A stretch of DNA of 64,000 nucleotides from Delphinus delphis. Taxonomy: Eukaryota > Chordata > Mammalia > Artiodactyla > Delphinidae. Below are positions 48,225-60,836 of the stretch, piece after piece. The stretch's first letter is position 1; every line of letters starts with the position of its first letter. Location: the NCBI RefSeq assembly GCF_949987515.2, contig NC_082684.1, forward strand, positions 17,847,701 through 17,911,700, read 5' to 3'. The notes beneath the pieces were generated by a model. That model worked only from the letters and a program-made list of their open reading frames with translations. It had not been told where the DNA came from and ran no database searches. Position numbers and translations under genes: made by a program.

Positions 48225-48552
48225 TGCTATAGACAATGTTTGTGCCCTCCCCAACTGATATGTTGAAACTTAGGTGATGATACTTAGAGGTGGGTCTTTA
48301 ATAGGTGAGTAGATCGTGAGAGCTGAGCCCAAATGAATGGAAATAGTGCCTATATAAAGACCCCCAAGAGCTCCCTTGCCCTTCTGCCATTTGAGGACAC
48401 AACTGAAAGGCAGCCATTTATGAGCTAGGAAAGCTCTCTTCAGACACCAAATCCACTGGCACTTTGCAACCTCAAAACAGAAATAAATGTCTTTGCTTAC
48501 AAGCCACCCAGACTATAGTATTTTATTATAGCAGCCCGACTGGACTAAGACA
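48225..48552 (+). mobile_element. MaLR-type solo LTR (MST-like)
   Basis: Starts 'tgctatagacaatgtttgtg' and ends 'actggactaagaca'. Internal order: 'ttaggtgatgatacttagag', 'agtgcctatataaagacccc' (a TATA box at about 48351), 'ccatttgaggacacaactga' and 'aagccacccagactatagta'. This is the MST/THE1 layout of ERVL-MaLR LTRs. Flanks 'ccatt' (48220-48224) and 'ccact' (48553-48557) form a 5-base duplication with one mismatch, as expected for MaLR integration. No internal region remains. Confidence 0.85.
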
Positions 48553-48610
48553 CCACTGAAGACCTGAGTAGAACAAAGGCAGAGGAAGTGGGAATTAGCA
48601 TGTCCCACTG
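48553..48610 (+). repeat. Old repeat, right half
   Basis: 'tgaagacctgagtagaacaa' and 'aggcagaggaagtgggaatt' continue the element at 48055-48224, after the duplicated target. Confidence 0.6.
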
Positions 48611-51394
48611 AGGAGGGACAGGGGAACCACTAGCTCTATTTGAAAGGTGACCAGTATTTTAAAGGGAGCGGGATTTTGCCTTAGCACCTATAATACCAAC
48701 CTGTAGACTGGAAGCTGTACCTTGACCCCACAGTTCAGAAAAGTACAAGCCATGCCAGTATAATATGATGAAATAGAATCCAAGGAAACAGATGCAGATT
48801 GACCAGTGTTTGCTGTGTATGATTCAAACACTCTCTAGAATGACACTAGCTCAACATAGAAATCACATATATCCATGTAACTAAGGAAAACCAGACTCTT
48901 TGTGAAGCATTAAAAGACCATCAATAGGTCTTTATTGTTTCTCACCAAAACCACACGGTTTGTGTAAGGATCAGTTGAAAGAATAGAGTGCAAAGTGTTG
49001 TGAAAAGATTGGAATTATTATAATCATGAATTATTCCTCTGATTTTTGTTACTCTGGCTGTGGTTTTCTCTACATGACACCATAATGAAGCAGAATGTCA
49101 TTACTGACAAGTTTCCTGATCAATAAAGAATAATAAACTAAGGTAATTCACATCTTGTCATAAAATGGAGCTCATCCAGGCCCACAACGTTGCACATTTC
49201 AGTGTGAAAGCAGATTTGCTGGGCTTTTTACAATGTCAGGATAACCAGTTAATTCCCCAAACTCATTTTTCATTGGAAACTTTCGAACACCGTGAGTCAA
49301 TATTCAGTCTCTTGACCTATGTCCAACAAGGAGAACACAGAACTCCTCTCCTCTCAATGCAAATTTGACTTGCTTAATAAAATAATCACAGATATCAAGC
49401 TATGTTATAAATTGCTTTTTATAATTCAATGTTCTTTAATTTGGTTTTTCTTCTAAACAAATTCCAACCCCACACAGAGGCCTTGATATAATCCACAAAT
49501 TCATCCAGTGGTATATGATGAAGCATAGGTTTGCTTACAGTATGCACTGACAAACACGAACGATGAGAGTGAAAATTATTTTTTTCAAATTTAAGATAAA
49601 AAGGGATTTCTTTTAAAGTTGCTTATCCTACTCCTCTTTTCTTTGGAGTCATTTCCAGTCATTGCTGGGTGGGACAATTAGAAGAATTGATTATTTAAAT
49701 AGGACTTTATCTTTAGAGGTTGCACTTAGGGCAAGATAAATGTTGGCTATCTTGGTAATGGAAGCTCTCCCCAGGGGTATTGGAGTTTTCTTTCAAAGTG
49801 AGTTAAGTGCCAGGATAAATACTCTGAATTCATACCGTCCACTATGTTTTCAAAAGATGTGAACAACTTGACATAGAAAGACAATAATATGCATTTGCCA
49901 CAAATTAATGCATTTTCAACCCTTTTCCAAGGCCCAGGTGCATCAAATCCTGCTTGAAGATGGTCTCAGTGATCCAAATTGTCCCTTTCTTCTTTTCCTT
50001 CCTGCACAGATTGTTATCCGGGATAGAATCACATACATTTACAAAGAGAATAACTTATCAGAAATGGGAAACTGCTCAGAGAATCCAACCTCAACTGTTC
50101 CCATATGTGCTCAGCTTCTGAGTCATTCTGGTTCTCAGGCAAAATGGGCAAATATCTTTTTCACAGCAATTTTCAGAGCCATTTGGGCATGTCTGAGAGG
50201 CAAAAAGCTGTTATGAACATGCATGGGGAAGTCACCTTGCAGAGAAGTAGAAATGGTAGCTTTGAATCAAACTAAAGAACGATTTAAAGAAGGAACTGGT
50301 TTGTGCTGTGTATATCATTTATCCCCTTCCTTAGGTTGGCAGATAATTTTCTTTCAAGTATGGAGAAATAATATATTTCAATATTGTCAAGCATATTTAT
50401 CAACATATTTATATGAAATCTGAGTCATTCACAACGATTTCCCTTTTTCCAGGCACGGGCAAATCAATGGTACCCAGTGACTACAAATAGTTTTCTCAAA
50501 AGACTGTCTCCCTTTTCAACAGACAGATTGTCAAACTACCAACAGGATTGTTCAATGTTCTAGAAGTAATGCTTACTTGACTATTGCAGATTAACACTTT
50601 TTAGGCATCAGTGATATTAGAAAGTTACAAGGGCTGTAGTATTTTTTTTTTCCTTAAAGAGAAAGCAATACAACAGTCCAGGGCCCATCAGAGCTGCCAC
50701 CTGAATGCATAAAAGCACTTAGCAACTACTTTTTCTTTCTTCAGGCAAACCCAGGATTCTCAGGGTTAAGCAGATGTCTTGGGGATAAAGGGAGTAATTT
50801 GAAATAATATTAAGTCTCTTTAAAACAAAACAGAAGGAATTTTGAGCAATAAGAATATATACATATATGATAACATAATTCAAAGGTGATTGGAAGAGTG
50901 ATGATTTATAAAAGTATAAAAGAAGTATTGAGAATACAGTAATTTACAAATAATGAAGGCAATATAGGGACCCTGGCTAGAGTACAGAACATTTAAAAGC
51001 TTCTGCTTTCTTTCTCAGATTGAGTAATTTCTCTTCTCAGAAATCATTATGTGGTTCTGATATTTTTTCCCCATATCATGATACACCTACCACTCCATTA
51101 TAGAGACCTAGGTTGTATGATTTGAGATGCCTTTGTCTCCCAGAGTCTAAAACTTCTAGGGATGATTGATCAGTTCCAACACTTCTAATACTTTTCAAAA
51201 ACATCTGCCCATGATTAGTTTGATCCAAAACTTACAAAAGATGTTCTTTTGAAAGAAGGATGGAGCCTGAAAGATGGAGAAAGCTTAATTTTCAACCTAT
51301 GGGAACATTTTATAGTTCAAGGTGAAGTAAAACCTGAGGAGAAATGTAAATTATCAGAGATTTTATTTTTATGTTACAGAATTCCTTAGTGCTG
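48611..51394. other. Unique block, no gene seen
   Basis: No repeat recognised over almost 2.8 kb, which is unusual for this window. Frames at 49165-49368, 49908-50216 and 50223-50423 have no recognisable domain. The part 49860-50450 has more balanced composition and is a candidate for conserved non-coding or exonic sequence (untested). Confidence 0.5.
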
Positions 51395-51600
51395 AAGAGC
51401 ATGAGTGTTGTGATCAGAAAGTCTGGGCTTTAGGTCATGGCTCTGCCGTTTACCAGCTATGTGACCTCAGGCAAGTTTTTCGCTCTTAAATTCCTTTCCT
51501 ATAAAACTGGGATAACAATTCAAAAAGGGTTTGGTGAAAATTATGTAAAGTGATTAGGACAGTCATATATAAAGTGAAGAACAATGATAATTATTACAAT
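51395..51600 (+). repeat. MIR SINE, nearly full
   Basis: 'agagcatgagtgttgtgatc', 'gctctgccgtttaccagcta', 'tgtgacctcaggcaagtttt' and 'aaaactgggataacaattca' give the MIR tRNA head and core. Confidence 0.9.
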
Positions 51601-52009
51601 AATAATTACTTTTATGATATTATTAATAATTATGATAATTCTCAGGGACTTTAGGTATTATGTGGGAATGTTCTACACATATGACTGGCTCAGTATGAAG
51701 CCTGAGGCAGTAATTAGAAGATCGTTTGAGCTAGAAATTACATGATCTCCTGCTTCTGATAAAATACTTCTTACCATCTCACTCTACAGACCTGACTCTG
51801 CCCTGAGTAGGTGCTTGCTGATTTCTGAGGATGCTGTTTCTCAAGTAATCCCAAAGGCTGATAATGAACTGTACTTTATTTACCCAGTTTTCTTCTGAAT
51901 TTATTTTCCTCCCAGACTCATGGCCCTGATTTCCCTATGACGCATGTTTAAAAACATCTCCATCCCCTGCTGGGCAGCATGATCACAATCCAATAGATAG
52001 GAAATGAAT

Positions 52010-52135
52010 TCAATCAATCAAGTTGTATTTATTCAGTTCCTGTTGGGTCTCAGATACTATTGTAAGTGGTGATGATGCATCAAAGACAAAAGATAAGCAT
52101 CCCTCCCCTTATGCACCTTACAGAGAATGATTGCG
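52010..52135 (-). repeat. L2 LINE 3' end fragment
   Basis: 'aatcaagttgtatttattca', 'gttcctgttgggtctcagat' and 'cttatgcaccttacagagaa' fit the reverse L2 end. Confidence 0.55.
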
Positions 52136-53714
52136 ATTTCCATAGGGAACTTCTTTATCTTTGTCAACTAAGATCAATCCTGCTCTGAATAGGAAATTTT
52201 CTGATTTCTGATTCATTTCTCATTATTTCTTCCCTGGTACAACATGTGTTCACCTTCAGTATCTCTCTGAGGATAACCTTTGCCCACGCTTCTCCAAGGA
52301 TGAAGTTAACAGATAGAACTAAGTGCCTAGACCAATGTACAAATAAGTAAAGACAAAAAAAAAAAAAAAAGAGAGAGAGAGAGAGAAAGAATAGAAAAGA
52401 AAACTATACAGAATAATAAGTCATAACCATTATAATTTTCACCTAATCCAAAACCCAACTGAAAAGGTGTACTTCCTATCATGTGAAAGACTCAGTTTTG
52501 CACAGGATTAAATGCTGAGGAGTAAGAGTGAAGATAAAGAATCAGAAAATATAAATTCTTGTCTCAAGAAACTTGGAGGAAGTATTTCAGAATCAATGAT
52601 GAAAAAAACCCCACATCAACACATTCAAAAGTATATAAAGAGGTTATGTGAAATAATAAAAGGAAGAGGATCTGTGTCAAGTATGTGTCTGTTTATGTTG
52701 TACCTGTTTGATAAATTTCTCTCCATTGAGAAATTTAATATCTTTAAAGGCAGGCCCTCCAACTATCCTAACTTACTTAACATTACTTTAGTTTGATCAA
52801 AGAATTAAGTCAAAAGAAGTTGGGAGAATTAGCAACTGGAGAAGAAGATTTTTAAATTGACCACAAAATAGCAAATGCTGGCTTTGCAGAATGGCATGTT
52901 GACAGATTGTGGTGACGGGTAGCCATGGATTGAGTCACAGCAGAATTTGGGCATCCAGAGGGCAGTGTGACACTATTGGACACCAAAATGATTAGATAAA
53001 GGAGGCAGAAAATAAGAAAGTGGTCCAGAAAGGAAAGTAAAAGATGACAGAGGAAATATTGCATTTTTTGAGAACATGTTAGCATTGTGTTTGCAACAAA
53101 AATCATCACCCATGGAGTAAGTTTTAGTACAGTTAGGCTGCTAAGGTTGAAATTAAGTTATCAGGATTAGTTAATTCAAACTTTAAAAAAAATTACTTTC
53201 ACTTTTGCCTGGTATCACTAGTCAAGTAGAAAATTGGGAAAAGGAGAGAAATTTTTAAAAAGAGAAATATATGTCCTACATCATTTTCATCTACCCTCTT
53301 TTCTTAATTAAAATAAAATCCCAGTCACAGGATCTCTTAGAAGTAAATGAATTTAAGTACTGTAGCTATATTCTCTTGAAGGGAAAATCTAAAATGATAT
53401 ATTGCATTGGGTTATTATCATCTATAAACAACAATAGAAAGTGTTAAACTGATACTGAGAACCTTCAGCTGTGCCTTAGATCCAAGGGCAAATATTCTTT
53501 AATGATGTTTATATTGTTTACTCTGTTCATTGTTCAGTTGTGTGTCCAATGTTCTGAAATGAAAGATTTCACAGAAGACCTGGGGAAGACACGAGGTTTC
53601 AACAAGTTTTGTACTAAGTATTTGATCTAATCTGTATTATTTGATGCAAACTGACTCTGCCTGGTCTGTGCTTTTTTTTTTTTGGTTTGGTTTTTGGGGT
53701 TTTTTTTTTAGCTC
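52136..53714. other. Unique AT-rich sequence
   Basis: No gene supported. Frames at 52512-52796 (plus) and 52852-53109 (minus) lack domains. A homopolymer/GA tract lies at 52355-52387 and a T/G-rich tract at 53672-53709. Confidence 0.5.
52355..52387 (+). repeat. Poly(A) and (GA)n tract
   Basis: Sixteen A followed by about eight GA units. Confidence 0.93.
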
Positions 53715-53815
53715 TCTAAGCCTTAGTTTCCTCATTAGTAAAATGACAATAGCATAGTACTGACATTACAGAGATGTTTTAAAAATTAGTGAATGAAAAG
53801 AACTTAGCAAGAAAG
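53715..53815 (+). repeat. MIR SINE 3' part
   Basis: 'taagccttagtttcctcatt' and 'agtaaaatgacaatagcata' are the MIR core, then '...gaacttagcaagaa'. Confidence 0.75.
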
Positions 53816-56800
53816 CTCAGCTGATGTTAACTTTGGTGAATCAATTTGATCCCAGTAAAAATCTAACACACCTGTGGGTGTGTGTTGTATATAAACTAAC
53901 AAGGTGATATAAAGAAATTCAAAAGACCTAGAATAGCCAAAATTATTTTGCAAGGAAAAATTGCAAATTTTGGACAGGGAAAAAGAAGTCTTAAAAGTGT
54001 TATTCTATAAGAAAAAATAAATTTGTTTATTTATTGATTCCCAGATGTGTTTTATCATTTTGTGACAAATTGCACAAGTGCAAAGGTGACACTTGCAAGT
54101 TTTGTTATGACTATAATTCTTGTGACATTCACTGTTTTATCTTGCAAGTTATTTTACTAAGCACCAGGTATTAAAAAAATCGAGGGTGGAGGTGGAAGTT
54201 TTCAGTGAATTTCCCCTAACACCATTAAAATAAATGAAAATAGGGTAAGAGAAAAATATAGCAACAATACAGGTAGATTGAGTTTGAAATTTTCTAAATA
54301 AGATACTTTAGGACATGTAAATGAAGAAAACAGTGATTTTTTTAAAAATCAGGCGAGAAAAACAAACAAAAATAACAAATGTTAGCTAATTATAGAAGAG
54401 AAAATCAGTCTGGTGTTTGCAACTGTTAAATGGGAAAAAAATCAGCTATTTTTTGGCTTTTAATTATTATAAAGTTATTATTTTTATTAGGTTTTATTTG
54501 TCTCAGTGGAAATTGGAAAGCGGCTGACTGTTGGCAGGAAAAAAACTGTAATACCCCAGAACTATTAGGAAAAAAAGATATAAAGATATGAATTGCTGCA
54601 TTTGACTCTACTTTTGTGTGTGAAGATGTACTATTATTCTCACTAAGTAGCTCTGACCATAACTGTGAGGGAAACTCGGAGTACTAAAAGACAGATGAAT
54701 CATAAACTAAGGTTCAGAGAATAAAATTAAAAGATATCAAAGAACAGCAAATTTAAACCAAAGGTTTTATTGGGTAATGTGGGAGCAGGAAATGGAAATG
54801 AAAGGAGTCCTTTATTAGGAGATAAAATATTGAATTATTTAGAATAGTGCAAATGGATATGACTAGGACCAATCAAACTAGAATCAAACCAGGAAAATGA
54901 AAATTGTGTCTATCAGAGAAATGTTGCTAACTTTGGGGATATAATGAAACTGTCTCCTAGATCTTCTTCCTCTAACATAGAATTTTTCAGTCTTAAAAGC
55001 CAAAATCTCATCTAACCCTGTAGCATCCTAGCTTCCCTTACCCATGCATCACCATGGCAGAATGAATTATGCTTTCAAGCCATAGAGACATTTATGTTCA
55101 ATGAGTTATTTTGCCTGTCACAAATTAATCATTCCAATAACCCACTTAATAACAATACCCAATAGCCATCACCACCAACAAAAAAAAAAACAGTCCTACC
55201 AAAATTATTACCAACATTATCAGAAGACCTTCTGACCTACCATGTGAGCATGTGGGAAACCTCTTCTAAGTTAATTACAACACTGCAAATTCTCTTGTAG
55301 AAAAAATAATTTCAGTCTTTCAAAATGTATGCCTCTCTACCCACAAAATGGGTCATGAAAATGTCATCTTCATACCTACAGACAGACAAACAAACATAAA
55401 CAAAATCACACTGTGCTGAATACCTTTGTGACATTTACAAAGCTCCTCTAGGAAAGAAGAGAGGAGACATAGGTCTACAGTTTCTCCATGAAAATCCTTG
55501 AGGCCAGATTTGTTTAGGAATTCAGAATTTTGGAGAGTTTGGGAAGGTAATACAGTGCATCCACCTTAAACCTTTCCAACAGACCAGTCATCAAATCATT
55601 AACATTTCTGCCGTGAAACTTCTGACTGTTCACACTAAGTGGCAGTGACCTCAGATGTTACAACCAGACTGATTCACATGAGATCAGATTTTGTCATCAA
55701 GGAGTTTATGGAAAAAAATTCTAGTTTTCCTAGTTTTGGAATTTGAGAACTGCAGGTATGAGCTTGTGAGCCCACACCAGGTATGTTTAGTACTTAAAGA
55801 AATCTGAATACCAAGTGAAAATAAATGTTAAAATGCCTCTAGACATAATGATTGTAATTGCATTTGCATACATAACTTACTAAAATATCTTCCATTTTGC
55901 ACTTGGGCCAAAAGTAATCATATTTTAACAAAGAAAAACAAATGATGAATAAGTGAATAAATCACCATGATTCAGAATCTTACAATATTTAAATGTACCC
56001 AATAAAAACTAAAACTGATATATATATATATATTTTTAAGTTGAGGTCCATTGAATAGGTCACATATCTAATTTGAAAAGTTTGTGTTTAATTTTCAATT
56101 TTCTCAGCTACTTTTGTTTTCCTAATTATATGTAATCAATTAATAAGATTTATTTTATTTTGTTTATAAAGATCTGGAGATGGCTGTCTGACTTTACAGG
56201 ATATTCAGAAATGAGCTTGAGGTAAAGATAACAACTTATTCACAAAAGTAAGTTGAAGCAAATATTGTGGTTGCACAAAAAATATTTGCTAACGACCTTT
56301 TCACAGGACCTAATCACAAAAACAAAACTCCAAGCAGAACCATTCAAAGGGAATATGTCCATCTTTATTGTGCAAAGACACTGATCAACCCATTAAGGAA
56401 ATAATTGCATTAAAACTCAGTTAACACATTTAAACTGTAAAATAAAGAGAATCTTATTTTAGACAAAAGATGAACACTCCCATATTACAAAGGAAATACT
56501 TTGAAAAAATTTTTTTCTAGAAATGTCTAAATTTATTTCTCATTCTCCCCATGTTACCGATTTGAGTTAAAATATAATCATTAGATTCTTAGGATGCAAA
56601 GCTGAATAATCTCGACAAGGGTTAGTGACCAGATATGCAATTAATTTTTTGCACTCCTGCTTATTGATGCAGAGCTTAAGAAGTTTTTTGTTTTAAATTT
56701 TCTTTAAAATAATAAAGACATTCTCTTGCTACTCGTATTGTCATGAAGGAGCAGGGATATTGTATTTTTTACTGCCACCAAGTTTGATTAACAGATATTT

Positions 56801-57249
56801 TTAGAAATGATTTTACTAGAATAAGTAAGTAAATCCAAAAAAGAAATATAAGCGTTAGGAGTTTTAAGGTTTTAAGAAGGTGTGAGGTCTGGTCAATGGA
56901 AGCAGATATTAAGTAGGTAAGTGTGTTGAAAATTTTCTAGATTTAATATGCAAGATTTGTTTTCTTTGCACATGATTTTACAGCAAATTTATATACTGTG
57001 TGCTATTAGAGAATCAATCTGAGAAATTATTAATGTTATTTACTTGTATAGCCCATATTGAATGCATTTGCATATTTTCTTCAGCAAATGTGCCTTTACA
57101 AGTAACTTCCACACCTTCCTTAAAACCAGTGTGTGCTGGGGTCCTGGCCAATCATATTCCTGGTGCATACAGTGGGGGTAAAATTTGAAGGGAAGAAAAC
57201 AAAAGAATGGTTCTAATATCTCCTGAGCAAAATCTCTGTATTGTCACAC
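53816..57249. other. Long AT-rich unique block
   Basis: No repeat family recognised except simple sequence at 56018-56033 (TA)n. No convincing frame: the 62-codon frame at 57000-57188 lacks domains. No RNA gene seen. Confidence 0.5.
56018..56033 (+). repeat. (TA)8 microsatellite
   Basis: Pure TA run of about 16 bases. Confidence 0.9.
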
Positions 57250-57256
57250 CACCATT

Positions 57257-57400
57257 ATGAGATAACTTATTTTCCCACTATATATGTGAGAATGCTACTT
57301 CCGTAGTTTATAGATTCAAAGGTAAAGTTGCAAGCCCCAAGTCACATAGAGAGTAAACAGCATAATCATACATTCTCCAGGTCTGTGTTGCCCATAGAAA
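57257..57400 (-). repeat. Possible MIR fragment
   Basis: 'gattcaaaggtaaagttgcaagccccaagtcacatagaga' (57313-57352) resembles the reverse MIR core ('..taacttgcccaaggtcacacagc..'). Confidence 0.55.
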
Positions 57401-57566
57401 ATTCCTGTGACACAAAAACAAGCTAAGCAACCTATTGATATATATTAGAAGATAAATCTGTTACCATTCTATTAAAAATGACATTTTATTTGTTGTTTTA
57501 AATTTTCTGCACCACTTTTCCCTTCACTTACATACATGATTGAAATCTAACGCTGTAATCATTCTT

Positions 57567-57582
57567 AAAAACAAGCAAACAA
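57567..57582 (+). repeat. Target-site duplication, left copy
   Basis: 'aaaaacaagcaaacaa' is identical to 57791-57806. Confidence 0.92.
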
Positions 57583-57790
57583 GTCTTCTCCGGTGGCGCA
57601 GTGGTTGAGAGTCCTCCTGCCGTTGCAGGGGACACGGGTTCGTGCTCCGGTCCGGGAAGATCCTACATGCCACGGAGTAGCTGGGCCCGTGAGCCATGGC
57701 CGCTGAGCCTACGCGTCCGGAGCCTGTGCTCCACAATGGGAGAGGCCACAGCAGTGAGAGGCCCGCGTACCGCAAAAAAAAAAAAAAAAA
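57583..57790 (+). mobile_element. CHR-type SINE, short form
   Basis: Opens 'gtcttctccggtggcgcagt', with box A 'tggcgcagtgg' and box B 'gggttcgtgcc'. The body ends 'gcccgcgtaccgc' and an A-run follows. A 16-base exact target-site duplication borders it. The first nine bases differ from the usual 'ggcttccctgg'. The 89 and 96 codon frames across it are by-products. Confidence 0.95.
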
Positions 57791-57806
57791 AAAAACAAGC
57801 AAACAA
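57791..57806 (+). repeat. Target-site duplication, right copy
   Basis: Identical to 57567-57582, merging with the A-tail. Confidence 0.9.
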
Positions 57807-58094
57807 AAAAGCACTTCTTTATTTCCTTTGCATGGATCATGCAGAGATTAAAGTTATAGTCACAAAATAGGCACTCTCTTGTATCTGAGATTTCAAAATC
57901 ACTGTACAGAAAAGATTAATTCTGACACTCGTCCAATTAATTGTATAGTATGCAGCTATATTTCTTTGGGATTTTGCTTATAATTAGCACTATATTTGGA
58001 CTCCTTTACCACGTATTTGAGTTTTCAAAGATCCCCATGGTTCATGGATTAGGGTTTTTTTTTTCCTTAGCATTGGACATATTACTTGCATACC

Positions 58095-58562
58095 TGTTAT
58101 GGGTTGAACTGTGTCCTCAGAAAATTCATATGTTGAAGTTTTAACCCCTTCAGCACCTCAAAATGTAAGTTTATTTAGAAATAGTGTTTATGCAGATATA
58201 ATTAGTTAAGTTGAGGTCACACTGCAGTAGGGTGGGCTCTTAAGCCAATGTGTCCTTAAAAAAAGGGGAAATTTGGACACAGATACACACACAGGGAAAA
58301 CAGTATGTGAATATAAAGACAGAGATCTTGCTGACTCATTTATAAGCCAAAGAATGACAAAGATGCCAAAAGTGTCAGCACACCACCAGAAGCTAGAAGA
58401 GAAGCTTGGAACAGATTCTCAGTCACAGCCCTCAGAAGGAACCAACCCTGCCACCACTTTGACCTTGGACTTTTAGCCTTAAGAACTATGAGACAATAAC
58501 TTTCTATTGTTTAAGCCACCCAGTTTCTAGTATTTTGTTATGGCATCCCTGAAAAACTAACA
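58095..58562 (+). mobile_element. MaLR-type solo LTR (MLT1-like)
   Basis: Starts 'tgttatgggttgaactgtgt' and ends 'gaaaaactaaca'. It has 'aaaattcatatgttgaagtt', 'gggctcttaagccaatgtgt', 'ggaaccaaccctgccaccac', 'gacaataactttctattgtt' and 'taagccacccagtttctagt', which is the MLT1 layout. At 468 bases it is long for this group. No clean 5-base duplication was seen. A 67-codon frame inside is chance. Confidence 0.85.
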
Positions 58563-58566
58563 TGAT

Positions 58567-59785
58567 ATCCAAATAATTATTTTTCTTAGGAATTCACATT
58601 CTAAAAAAATGCATTAATCTCTTCAAATTATAAAGGCACACCCAGAAATATCCTCTAAATAAAATGTCCTCAGTTTGACACTATTTTAAAATTTGGTAAT
58701 AAGTATAAGAGTTTACACAGAGGAAATAGAGTCACTCTTATTAAGCTCAGTTTTCTCCTCCCCACCGTCCTGACCAAGAAATAAACACCAACTGTAGATA
58801 TAGAATGATCGCCATGAAAATGTCTCATGAACCTTCCTCATACCTTAAACTGAAGTGCCTTCCCGAAGTCTATTGAGAACCTCACTACCTGACTTTTTCC
58901 CTCTGCATGGGCAGGGGTGGGTAAAAATGATTCTTGTCCTGTGTTCAAAATAATGGTCCTAATATTCAGAGGTTATCATGACAATAACCCTGTCTTAGAT
59001 AAATTCACTTAGAACTTATTCTGAATTTTATCTCAGGAAAAGAAAGGACTCTATAATATTTAGAGCTACCTAATAATGGATCTTTCTTCCTGGAAAAGCA
59101 CAGGAACTGTTTCAGGAACTGTACAGGAACTGTTTCAGGAACTGTACAGGAAATCAAACCCACTGGGGGACTTTGGATTAGCTGACAACTAACTTTCCAC
59201 CAGGTCTAAGTTTTATAGTTTCATGAAGCAAATTTAAGTAGTACTGTGTTTTTTAGGGGGAGGGGTTTATCATGTTTCTAAAGGACAGAAGTTTCCTGTG
59301 AAATTATGCCAGTTTTCAATATCCTACTTAATTTACTGCAAAAAGGGCATTTAATCAGTGTTTACTACCACTAACAGTAATAACATTAACAGCATAAACA
59401 ACAACACAAGCCTCAGTTGCTACCTAGCCTGTCTCTCACTGAAAATAACAAAAATTTCATCCATGACTAAAGAGCTATGGAAGAAAGGATGTTTGGGTCA
59501 TAAACCTGAGGAAAGTCTAGGAAACCACAGAGGTATAATGAAACTGCACTACAGGAGATGAGCTATCAAGGTAATTGTCATTAAACTGTAAGTTCCTATA
59601 TAGCAAACACAACGAATTAGATGGCCAAAGTCAATTGTAAATAGAAAACCAGTGCTTATTTTATTTTAAAGTGTAGACTACAACTTCTAGAAATTACGAT
59701 ATTCAGTTTGGGAGGAAAAGAACCTCATACATAGATGGTGAAATGATCTTTAACAATTAATCTCTCAGTATATTTTGTTTTTTTG
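58567..59785. other. Unique sequence with one short tandem repeat
   Basis: Apart from the minisatellite at 59101-59151 there is no repeat or gene that I recognise. Confidence 0.5.
59101..59151 (+). repeat. 23-bp tandem repeat, 2.2 copies
   Basis: 'caggaactgtttcaggaac' followed by 'tgta' forms a 23-base unit that occurs twice exactly (59101-59123 and 59124-59146), then a partial third begins. Each unit is itself a near-duplicate of a 12- and an 11-base half. Confidence 0.93.
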
Positions 59786-59789
59786 TGGT

Positions 59790-60836
59790 TGTGGTTATAA
59801 AAAAAAAAAACAACACATAACATGAGATTTACCCTCTGATCAAAATTTTTAGTGTGCAGACCAGTATTGTTAACTATAAGCACAATATTGTACATCAGAT
59901 CTCTAGACCTTTTTATCTTGCATACGTGAGATTTCATACCCATTGATAGCAACTACTTATTTCCCCTCCCACCCCTGGCCCCAGGCAACCACAATACTAC
60001 TTTCTGCTTCTATGAGCATGACTACTTTAGAGACCTCATAAGAGGAGTCGGACAGTATTGTCCTTCTGTGACAAGCTTACTTCACTTTGCATAATTTCCT
60101 CATGCTTCACCCATGTTGTTGTATATGATAGGATTTCATTATTTTTTAAGGCTGAAAAATATTCTATTGTATGTACCTACCACATTTCCTTTATCTCTTC
60201 ATCCACTGATGGACATGTAGATTGTTTCCACATCTTGGCTATTGTGAATAATGCAGCAATGCATATGACAGTAAAAATATCTTTTTGAGATTTTGATTTC
60301 AATTTGTTTAGATAGAAACCCAGAGGAAGGATTGCTGGATTACGTGATAGCTCTATTTTTTTTTTTTTTGAGGAAGCTCCATACTATTTTCCATAATAGC
60401 TGCATTATTTTATTTTCCCACCAACATTGCACAAGGGCTTCAATTTTTCCACATGCTTGTCAACACTTGTTATTTTTTGTTTGTTTGTTTGTTTTGATAA
60501 TGACCATCCTACCAGGTGTGAGATGATATCACATTGTGGTTTTGATTTGAATTTCCCTGATGTTGAGCAAACTTTCAAAAACCTGTGAGCCATTCATATG
60601 TTTTCTATGGAAAAAAATGTCTATTCAGTTCCTTTCTCCATATTTTAATCAGGTTATTATTATTATTATTATTGCTATCGACTTGTAGAAGTTCCTTATA
60701 TATTTTAGGTATTAAGCCTTTATCAGATACATGGTTTGCAACTATTTTCTCCCCATTCTGTAGGTTGCTTTTTCACTTTGTTGATTGTTTATATGGATGT
60801 AGTCCCACTTGTTTATTATTGCTTTTGAGTCTGTTT
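59790..60836 (-). mobile_element. Old L1, 3' UTR and end of ORF2
   Basis: Antisense L1MA-like order: 3' UTR 'agtgtgcagaccagtattgt', 'gcacaatattgtacatcaga', 'ccccaggcaaccacaatact', then ORF2 end 'gtagattgtttccacatctt', 'ggattgctggattacgtgat' and 'ggtattaagcctttatcaga'. A (TTTG)n-like run (60477-60495) and a (TTA)n run (60654-60673) interrupt it. ORF2 is decayed. Confidence 0.85.
60654..60673 (+). repeat. (TTA)n microsatellite
   Basis: About seven ATT/TTA units. Confidence 0.9.

Noticed and set aside
49908..50216. 102-codon frame in the repeat-poor block as a possible exon
   Set aside because: No recognisable domain, no clear splice sites and AT-driven amino-acid use. Kept only as part of a conservation test.
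59101..59151. Functional repeat array or binding-site cluster
   Set aside because: Only 2.2 copies, with no known motif. Treated as a small tandem duplication.
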